Source: Oscillospiraceae bacterium (GTDB lineage: Bacteria; Bacillota; Clostridia; Oscillospirales; Oscillospiraceae). From it: a DNA stretch of 11,147 nucleotides. Shown in pieces: positions 6,097 through 11,147 of the stretch; positions within the stretch are counted from its first letter, which is position 1, and every line of letters begins with the position of its first letter. The notes under the pieces are model-generated. The model saw only the letters and a list, made by a program, of their open reading frames with translations, did not search any database and was not told the DNA's origin. Location: assembly GCA_020025715.1 (NCBI GenBank), contig JAHHRQ010000060.1, positions 1 to 11,147 of the forward strand, in the 5' to 3' direction. A program made the position numbers and the translations under genes.

Positions 6097-7434
6097 ATGA
6101 AAACAAAAACAGAACTTAGCTTATATTCTTTTTATAACATTAGCGGTATGAAGCTGCACCTTGAGCATATGGCTCAGCGGGGCTGGTTTCTGGATAAAAT
6201 CACTCAGTTTGGCTGGCACTATCGGAAAGGCGAGCCGAAAAAGCTCACTTATGCCGTATCTTACTACGCCAAAGCCTCCGCATTTGAACCGGAAGTAAGC
6301 GAGGGTCAACAGACCTTTCAGGATTTCTGCGAACATGCAGGCTGGCATCTGGCAGCAGGCAACGCAAAGCTTCAGGTGTTTTATAATGAGCAGGAAGACC
6401 CTGTTCCCATATATACAGACCCGGAATCCGAGCTGGAGGCCATTGAAGCCGTGGCCAAGAGCACCATACCTGCCTTCTGGATGTTTACAGTTCTTTCGCT
6501 GTTTGAGCTTGGTATGCTTATTTCCGGCTATTTTGATAACCCGATAAACTTTTTATCCGACTCTTTCAGGCTCTCCGGTGTATGCAGTATAGTGCTGCTT
6601 TCTGCCTGCTTTATAAACGACTTGTGCAGATATTATATCTGGCGGAAAAAGGCCCGCACAGCTGCCCAGTCCGGGGAAACGGTTCCCACCGCAAAAAGCA
6701 GCCTTTTGCTGTCCCCGGTTCTGATTTTCGCAGCTTTGATTGTCATGCTCCTTGGCTTAATGGGCGGTCGCCAGCCGGAACAGCTCAGGTATTTCATTCT
6801 GAATTTACTGTACATAATCGGACTTATCTTTATAGTAAATTCAGTCCGCCTGCTGCTTAAAAAGAAAAAGGTGGATAAAAACGTAAACATTGCCCTCACC
6901 CTTACGGTAGATATAATTCTGGCCGCTGTTTTTTCCGGCCTTCTGACTTTCGATGTTTTCCACATCGTAAGACATGATGAGCCACAGGAGCAGGATAAAA
7001 TGCTGCTCACAGTTTCCGCTGTAAACGGCGAAGAGAACGTGGATTTTAAGGGAGATATGATTTTATCTAATTCTGTTTTCATGTCCCAGAACCGGGGCTG
7101 GGAATACCCCGTCGATGGGGAAAGCCTATCGTATTGGGTGGTGGATGTTAAGGCCGGTTTTCTCAAAGACTTCTGCCTTAAAAACATGCTCCATGAAAAA
7201 GATGAGCTTGGCAGTTACGGCGATGACTATGACCCCGACTGCCCCGACTATATTTACAATGAAATTCCCGCCCAAAGCTGGAACGCAGACAGAGCATGGC
7301 AGCTTTCAGCCTATGGAGACAAAAAGAACGATTATCTGCTCCAATACGGAGACCGCTTTGCCCAGCTGGCGCTGAGCTTTGAGCCCACAGAGGCCGAGAA
7401 ACTTCGGGTTTCTGAGTTACTGAATAACAAATAA
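6097..7434 (+). CDS. DUF2812 domain membrane protein
   Basis: This 445-residue membrane protein starts with a DUF2812-like cytoplasmic domain (about 1-120). It shows the ISGMKLHLEHMAQRGWFLDK stretch that is typical of the family and is also seen in proteins paired with PadR regulators. About five membrane segments follow, near 125-145, 160-175, 203-222, 233-253 and 265-287, and a soluble C-terminal domain of about 155 residues probably lies outside the cell. An in-frame ATG at 6067 lies inside padR; I chose ATG 6097 because GGAGGG (6083-6088) precedes it. The function is unknown. Context suggests a role in sensing or resisting membrane or envelope stress under PadR control, which is inference only. 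The C-terminal domain is not one I recognise. Confidence 0.87.
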   Translation: MKTKTELSLYSFYNISGMKLHLEHMAQRGWFLDKITQFGWHYRKGEPKKLTYAVSYYAKASAFEPEVSEGQQTFQDFCEHAGWHLAAGNAKLQVFYNEQEDPVPIYTDPESELEAIEAVAKSTIPAFWMFTVLSLFELGMLISGYFDNPINFLSDSFRLSGVCSIVLLSACFINDLCRYYIWRKKARTAAQSGETVPTAKSSLLLSPVLIFAALIVMLLGLMGGRQPEQLRYFILNLLYIIGLIFIVNSVRLLLKKKKVDKNVNIALTLTVDIILAAVFSGLLTFDVFHIVRHDEPQEQDKMLLTVSAVNGEENVDFKGDMILSNSVFMSQNRGWEYPVDGESLSYWVVDVKAGFLKDFCLKNMLHEKDELGSYGDDYDPDCPDYIYNEIPAQSWNADRAWQLSAYGDKKNDYLLQYGDRFAQLALSFEPTEAEKLRVSELLNNK

Positions 7435-7478
7435 TAAAAAAACAGGGACGCAGTATAAATACTGTGTCCCTGCTTTTT
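7435..7478. terminator. Bidirectional terminator between DUF2812 gene and small minus-strand gene
   Basis: A 13 bp stem with one G-T wobble (7443-7455 with 7460-7472) has a four-base loop. It is followed by CTTTTT on the plus strand and preceded by seven A bases (7436-7442), so it has a T-tract in both directions. It can end the padR operon from the left and the small gene at 7559-7780 from the right. Confidence 0.9.
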
Positions 7479-7558
7479 GCTGCCCCTGCGCCTTTATCAT
7501 CCGGCACAGGGTTCAATAAGAAGGTGTGCCTGAGGGATTATAGGGAGGATTTAGAGTA

Positions 7559-7780
7559 TCAATATTTTAGTGGCGTTGCCGGCTCGGAGCATATTCCCAG
7601 AACTTCCATGCTTTCACTGTCTACGAGACATTCATAGCTGTGGAAATCGGTGACTAATTTTACGCTGTGAAGGCCGTCAGTAATTTCGTAATGGCAGTTT
7701 TTCAATTCATTCTTTTTAACGTTTACGCTTAACAGAGCGATCTCAACTGCAAGAGCATTTAATATGTAATTTGTTGTCAT
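7559..7780 (-). CDS. Small protein of unknown function (73 residues)
   Basis: I do not recognise this protein. It begins MTTNYILNALAVEIALLSV, followed by a more polar part NVKKNELKNCHYEITDGLHSVKLVTDFHSYECLVDSESMEVLGI that alternates like beta strands, and ends CSEPATPLKY. There is no clear signal peptide or membrane segment beyond the mildly hydrophobic first 20 residues. The start is chosen at 7780 because GAAAGGAAT (7788-7796 on this strand) is well placed. The ATG at 7798 would put that site inside the gene and add only six residues. The pronounced ribosome binding site and the terminator downstream (7435-7478) support a real gene. It lies tail to tail with the DUF2812 gene and follows tetR on the same strand, but a terminator separates it from tetR. 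No obvious promoter is visible in the AT-rich stretch 7799-7884. Confidence 0.62.
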   Translation of the reverse strand: MTTNYILNALAVEIALLSVNVKKNELKNCHYEITDGLHSVKLVTDFHSYECLVDSESMEVLGICSEPATPLKY

Positions 7781-7884
7781 GATTTTTATTCCTTTCATGT
7801 ATTGTTTATCGTGGTTAAATAATAAGCTGAATTATTAAGATAAAAATTAAAAATCAGGATTTTTTCATAAAAGGAACCCGCCGT

Positions 7885-7928
7885 TTATAAAAACACAAGC
7901 CGCCTGTCTCAGATAACGGCAGGCGGCT
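7885..7928 (-). terminator. Intrinsic terminator of the tetR gene
   Basis: AGCCGCCTG at 7898-7906 pairs perfectly with 7920-7928 (9 bp, GC-rich, 13-base loop). Read on the minus strand it is followed by TTGTGTTTTTAT. It lies 22 bases after the tetR stop codon. Confidence 0.85.
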
Positions 7929-7950
7929 CGTGCATTTATACAGTGTTTTA

Positions 7951-8532
7951 TTATTCTTTTACGATGTTTGTATTTTTATATAGAAGTTCAGTGGTTTTTT
8001 TGAGAAATTCGCCGGTATTAAAGGCGGAGGAATTTAGCTGCTTCTGGATAAGCAGTCCGTCGGTTATAACAAGCACCAGCCACGCTATATAGTCAGCGTC
8101 AGCCTCCGGTGCCCGCTGGCGCAGCCTTGTGGCAAGAGTGCTCTGAAACTGGGCATAGAGATGCACATATCTCTCCCTCAGCGCCTCATGGCCGGACACA
8201 CTGGCGCCGATAAGATAAAGGCGGAGATTACCGAATTCATCCCCCATACCACGCTCAAGCACAAAGGATATAAGTCTGTTCAGGCTTGTGTCCTTTTCCC
8301 TGTTATCAACCCAGTCAAGAAGCTCCTGCATCAGACCTCTAAGATACCGGTCTGCCACATCAAAGAGAATATCATCCTTATTTGAATAGTAATAATATAC
8401 CGTTCCCTTACTCACTCCGGCGGCCTTGGCAATCTGCGCGAGGGAAATGCTGTCAAAATTCATTTCCTTCAAAAGCTCCGAGGTTACATTCAAAATCAGT
8501 TCCCGTATATTTGCATTTTTCGGTGCCGCCAT
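7951..8532 (-). CDS. TetR/AcrR-family transcriptional regulator
   Basis: This 193-residue repressor has a typical TetR N-terminal helix-turn-helix: residues 9-56 with SLAQIAKAAGVSKGTVYYYYSNKDDIL as the recognition part. A helical ligand and dimer domain covers about 60-190. The open frame extends 53 residues further upstream, but that part has no family resemblance; a perfect AGGAGG (8540-8545 on this strand) sits seven bases before ATG 8532, and the promoter at 8563-8591 lies inside the extension. So 8532 is the start. It is divergent to the flavoprotein operon starting at 8811. A three-copy inverted motif overlaps its own -35 box, which suggests self-repression. The ligand is unknown; control of the neighbouring redox operon is a reasonable guess. 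Confidence 0.93.
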   Translation of the reverse strand: MAAPKNANIRELILNVTSELLKEMNFDSISLAQIAKAAGVSKGTVYYYYSNKDDILFDVADRYLRGLMQELLDWVDNREKDTSLNRLISFVLERGMGDEFGNLRLYLIGASVSGHEALRERYVHLYAQFQSTLATRLRQRAPEADADYIAWLVLVITDGLLIQKQLNSSAFNTGEFLKKTTELLYKNTNIVKE

Positions 8533-8562
8533 AAGCCTGCCTCCTGTACATTTATGGAAATA

Positions 8563-8591
8563 AGTATACCTTAGCGGGAACCATACGTCAA
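8563..8591 (-). promoter_or_regulatory. Sigma-A promoter of tetR
   Basis: Read on the minus strand, TTGACG (8591-8586) and TATACT (8568-8563) are 17 bp apart. The predicted start near 8556 gives a leader of about 24 bases containing the AGGAGG site. The -35 box is embedded in the left arm of the inverted repeat 8587-8618. Confidence 0.83.
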
Positions 8592-8643
8592 TGCCCCGCA
8601 GGTTACCGGAGCATTGACTAATCTTAAACAAATAATGCTCCGG
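8587..8643. promoter_or_regulatory. Three-copy inverted motif, probable TetR operator array
   Basis: The core CGGRGCATT occurs three times in alternating orientation: minus at 8590-8598, plus at 8607-8615, minus at 8634-8642. Copies one and two form the inverted repeat GTCAATGC (8587-8594) and GCATTGAC (8611-8618), extended inward by CCG/CGG. Copies two and three form a perfect 10 bp inverted repeat, CCGGAGCATT (8606-8615) and AATGCTCCGG (8634-8643), around an 18 bp spacer. The first copy overlaps the tetR -35 box. TetR dimers bind inverted repeats, so the divergent regulator is the obvious candidate; binding is inferred. Confidence 0.68.
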
Positions 8644-8731
8644 AATACTCTTTTTTCCGATTTTATTTAAGTTTAGAGGCTTTTTGTGCAAAGTATATAT
8701 TTTATTCCGCTAAATTTGTAGACTATTGAAC

Positions 8732-8760
8732 TTGTAATTATATTGCTTGCGGTTTATTAT
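8732..8760 (+). promoter_or_regulatory. Possible promoter of the flavoprotein operon
   Basis: TTGTAA (8732-8737) and TATTAT (8755-8760) are 17 bp apart and lie about 50 bp before the start codon at 8811. The match is moderate and the region is AT-rich, so chance matches are likely; an overlapping TATAAA at 8758-8763 would give a spacer of 20. It lies about 90 bp to the right of the inverted motif array. Confidence 0.45.
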
Positions 8761-8810
8761 AAAAGAAGTTAGTTGTACGGCCGACTGATAGTTTAGGAGG
8801 ATTCGGGTCA

Positions 8811-10520
8811 ATGAATATTGAAAAGAAAATTCGCCGCAGACTTTCAAAACAATACGGAAATGCAGTAAGCGCCGGTCTTGATGACGGCGTTCTCACCTTA
8901 ACCGGCACTCTCCCCACTTGGGCAGACGTTGTAAACGCCGGACGCATGTGCGCCGACAGGAAAAAATACAGCGTTGTAAACGATATTGAATGTCCGGGCG
9001 AGCAAAGAGCGCCTATGACCATGCCCGCTCTCTGCGACAATGCACTGGACGGGAAAGAATACGACGTGCTCATAATAGGCGGCGGAATTATAGGCTGCTC
9101 CGCAGCAAGAGAGCTTAGAAAATACAATGTTTCCGTGGCCGTTGTGGAAAAGTGCCACGATGTTGCAATGCAGGCCTCATCTCGAAACGACGGAATGGTT
9201 CACCCCGGAGCCGACCTGAAAAGAGGAACTCTTAAATATAAGTATAACTCTCTGGGAAACGCCATGTACCCTGAGATTTGCAAAGAGCTTGGAGTTAACT
9301 TTAAGCGCACCGGGCAGATTTTGTGTTTTAAGGAAACATGGGCAAAATATTTTCTTCCGGTTATGACTTTATACTGGAAACTGTGGCTGAAAGTGCCGTG
9401 CAGATATTTAAGCCGCAAAGAACTTTTTAAACGAGAACCCAATATTACCCCCGATCTGCTCTGCGGCCTCAGCTATCCCACAGCCGGAATTGTCTGCCCC
9501 TACGGGCTGTGCATAGCATATGCGGAAAACGCAGCCGACAACGGCGCCGAGTTTTATTTTGACTGCGCCGTAAAGGAAATGGAACTGAAAAACAATGAAA
9601 TCGTCAGCGTCACCACCAACAGAGGCAAGGTTAAAGCAAAGGTAATAATAAACGCCTCCGGCGTTTTCTCCGATATGACCGCAAAAATGGCGGGCGACCG
9701 GTTTTTCAGCATCCACCCCAGAAAAGGAACTAATACCATTTTAGATAAAAAAGCCGCCTCTGCCGTAAACACCATAGTTTCAAAATTCGGCACGGCGGAC
9801 ACCAAGAAAGCCCACACCAAGGGCGGCGGCATAGTCAGCACCGTAGACGGCAACCTGCTTGTAGGCCCCAACGCCGTAGAATGTGCCGACGGAGAAGACT
9901 ACTCCACAGCACGGGAAACGGTGGAAGATGTGTTTTCAAAGCAGAGCGGAGTTCTCCCCGAGCTGTCTTTAAGAGACGGAATAACCTATTTTTCCGGTGT
10001 TCGTGCCCCTACATATGAAGAGGACTTTGTTATATGCAAAGGCCGGAAAACCAGAAACATTGTCCATGCCGCCGGCATACAGTCCCCCGGTCTTACCGCA
10101 GCACCTGCCATTGCAATAGATGTGGCAAAAATGGCGGTAGAACTTTTGGGCGGGGCTGAGAAAAATCCGAATTTCAACCCTGTAAGAAAGCCTATCCCCA
10201 GAACTGCCGAAATGAATGATGAGGAAAGGCAGAAGCTTATTGAGGAAAATCCCGATTACGGCACAATAATCTGCCGCTGTGAGGAGATAAGCAAAGGGGA
10301 AATTCTCGACGCCCTGCACCGCAGCATACCATGCGACACCGTTGACGGCGTAAAGCGCCGTGTGAGAGCAGGCATGGGCCGCTGTCAGGGCGGATTCTGC
10401 GGCCCTCAGGTTGCGGAAATCATTGCAAAAGATAAGGGCATCCCGCTCCGGAACGTTAAAAAGAGCGGCGACGGTTCAGAGCTTCTTACAGGCAGAACCA
10501 AGGAGGCTGGAAATGACTGA
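8811..10520 (+). CDS. GlpA-like FAD-dependent oxidoreductase with BON-like N-terminus and [2Fe-2S] BFD domain
   Basis: This 569-residue protein has three parts. Residues 1-63 resemble a BON domain (DDGVLTLTGTLPTWADVVNAG at 24-44, then SVVNDIEC). Residues 84-450 are a DAO/GlpA-type FAD oxidoreductase: YDVLIIGGGIIGCSAARELRKY with the dinucleotide glycines 90, 92 and 95, acidic strand end VVEK, ASSRNDGMVHPG, INASG at 280-284, and the C-terminal FAD contact HAAGIQSPGLTAAPA. Residues 484-545 are a BFD-like [2Fe-2S] domain with Cys488, Cys490, Cys525 and Cys530. The family oxidises sn-glycerol 3-phosphate or related hydroxy acids and passes electrons through partner flavoproteins; the substrate here is not shown by sequence. 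AGGAGG at 8795-8800 supports the start. It overlaps the next oxidoreductase gene by 8 bases, implying a complex. The BON-like part is not typical of GlpA. Confidence 0.9.
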   Translation: MNIEKKIRRRLSKQYGNAVSAGLDDGVLTLTGTLPTWADVVNAGRMCADRKKYSVVNDIECPGEQRAPMTMPALCDNALDGKEYDVLIIGGGIIGCSAARELRKYNVSVAVVEKCHDVAMQASSRNDGMVHPGADLKRGTLKYKYNSLGNAMYPEICKELGVNFKRTGQILCFKETWAKYFLPVMTLYWKLWLKVPCRYLSRKELFKREPNITPDLLCGLSYPTAGIVCPYGLCIAYAENAADNGAEFYFDCAVKEMELKNNEIVSVTTNRGKVKAKVIINASGVFSDMTAKMAGDRFFSIHPRKGTNTILDKKAASAVNTIVSKFGTADTKKAHTKGGGIVSTVDGNLLVGPNAVECADGEDYSTARETVEDVFSKQSGVLPELSLRDGITYFSGVRAPTYEEDFVICKGRKTRNIVHAAGIQSPGLTAAPAIAIDVAKMAVELLGGAEKNPNFNPVRKPIPRTAEMNDEERQKLIEENPDYGTIICRCEEISKGEILDALHRSIPCDTVDGVKRRVRAGMGRCQGGFCGPQVAEIIAKDKGIPLRNVKKSGDGSELLTGRTKEAGND

Positions 10521-11147
10521 ATTTTATGATGTAGCAGTTCTGGGCGGCGGTCCCTCCGGCATGGCGGCTGCACTGGCAGCCCACGAAAAAGGGGCTGAGA
10601 CCATAATTATAGAGCGTGAAGAACGGCTGGGCGGCATTTTAAAGCAGTGCGTCCATGACGGTTTCGGCCTTATCAGCACCGGAAAGAAAATGGCGGGGCC
10701 GGAATATGCACAGCTCTATGTGGATAAAGTTGCGGGAAGCGGTATAAGCACCGCTCTCAGAAGCTTTGTTTCAAAAATTGAAAAGACAGATGATGGTCTG
10801 CTTCTTAATATAGTAAGCGCAAAGGGGCTCAGAAGAATCTGCGCCAAAGCGCTGGTGCTTGCTACCGGCTGCCGCGAGCGAACCGCAAGACAGGTTTTCA
10901 TTCACGGCGACCGCCCCGCCGGAGTATATACGGCAGGCAGCGCACAAAACTATGTAAATATTAAAGGCATGATGCCCGGAAAGCGGATAGTTATTTTAGG
11001 CTCCGGCGATATAGGCCTGATTATGGCCCGGCGGCTCACCCTTGAGGGGGCAGAGGTACTGGGAGTATACGAGGCAAAATCCAGCCCCGGCGGACTGCCC
11101 CGAAATCTCAGCCAGTGCCTTGATGATTTTAACATCCCTCTGCATCT
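10513..11147 (+). CDS. FAD/NAD(P)-dependent oxidoreductase, 3' end outside window
   Basis: The visible 211 residues start MTEFYDVAVLGGGPSGMAAALAAHEKG, an FAD-binding Rossmann motif (glycines 11, 13 and 16). Then come RLGGILKQCVHDGFG (38-52) and AGPEYAQLYV, both characteristic of the pyridine nucleotide-disulfide-type oxidoreductase found next to GlpA-like proteins in Firmicutes. VLATGCRER at 115-123 is the second FAD contact, and VILGSGDIGLIMARRL (160-175) is the NAD(P)-binding motif. The start overlaps the upstream gene by 8 bases; AGGAGG at 10501-10506 supports it. It probably reoxidises the partner flavoprotein using a nicotinamide or other acceptor. In related operons a DUF1667 iron-sulfur protein follows, which I expect just outside the window but cannot see. 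The open frame is cut by the window edge. Confidence 0.92.
   Translation, partial: MTEFYDVAVLGGGPSGMAAALAAHEKGAETIIIEREERLGGILKQCVHDGFGLISTGKKMAGPEYAQLYVDKVAGSGISTALRSFVSKIEKTDDGLLLNIVSAKGLRRICAKALVLATGCRERTARQVFIHGDRPAGVYTAGSAQNYVNIKGMMPGKRIVILGSGDIGLIMARRLTLEGAEVLGVYEAKSSPGGLPRNLSQCLDDFNIPLH

Noticed and set aside
6633..7187. Minus-strand open frame of 184 codons inside the DUF2812 gene
   Set aside because: The translation is serine- and arginine-rich with no family resemblance and runs antisense to a well-supported gene.
8614..8643. TTGACT at 8614-8619 as a -35 box for the flavoprotein operon
   Set aside because: No acceptable -10 element occurs 15-19 bp downstream; the sequence there is the GC-rich arm of the inverted repeat.
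8606..8656. Perfect 10 bp inverted repeat followed by TTTTTT, read as a plus-strand terminator
   Set aside because: No plus-strand gene lies upstream, the loop is 18 bases, and the T-tract begins 7 bases after the stem. The shared motif with the neighbouring repeat favours an operator.
8533..8691. 53-residue N-terminal extension of the TetR protein
   Set aside because: It covers the tetR promoter and the inverted motifs and lacks family resemblance; AGGAGG fits the start at 8532.
9408..9871. Overlapping minus-strand open frames inside the GlpA-like gene
   Set aside because: They are shadows of a conserved coding frame and have no ribosome binding site or recognisable protein.

Overview
The window reads like a chromosomal segment of an anaerobic Clostridia-type Firmicute, perhaps a gut member of the Oscillospiraceae or Lachnospiraceae. 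The clues are strong AGGAGG-type ribosome binding sites, sigma-A promoters with 17 bp spacers, hairpin-plus-T-tract terminators, a PadR/DUF2812 pair and a GlpA-like flavoprotein with a C-terminal BFD-type iron-sulfur domain. The taxon is inferred from family resemblance only. I see no rRNA, tRNA, CRISPR, insertion sequence or phage gene.

Left part (1-2993): an arginine-related transcription unit on the plus strand. It holds the 3' end of argH, an amino-acid ABC transporter lipoprotein and its permease, then argF, closed by a strong terminator. A 15 bp hairpin sits between the binding protein and the permease, and a weak attenuator-like hairpin lies before argF. No ATP-binding subunit is present in the visible part.

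Middle part (3011-5665): a self-contained two-gene module with its own promoter and terminator. It encodes a DltB/AlgI-type MBOAT acyltransferase and a membrane-anchored SGNH/AlgJ-like partner, presumably for O-acylation (probably O-acetylation) of a cell-surface polymer. Next (5706-7478) comes a padR/DUF2812 operon. Its near-consensus promoter carries one palindromic operator between -35 and -10 and a second just downstream of the predicted start, so it is almost certainly autorepressed. It ends in a bidirectional terminator shared with a small unrecognised minus-strand gene (7559-7780).

Right part (7885-11147): a minus-strand TetR-family regulator lies divergent to a plus-strand redox operon. 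That operon starts with a GlpA-like FAD oxidoreductase carrying an unusual N-terminal BON-like domain and a C-terminal [2Fe-2S] domain. It continues, with an 8-base overlap, into a second FAD/NAD(P) oxidoreductase cut by the window end. The 278 bp divergent region contains three alternately oriented copies of a CGGRGCATT motif, one overlapping the tetR -35 box. This is a likely operator array linking the TetR regulator to itself and perhaps to the redox operon.

Most genes belong to known families. The points most worth a second look are the TetR operator array, the BON-GlpA-BFD domain architecture, the PadR double operator, and the transporter without ATPase embedded between arginine biosynthesis genes.
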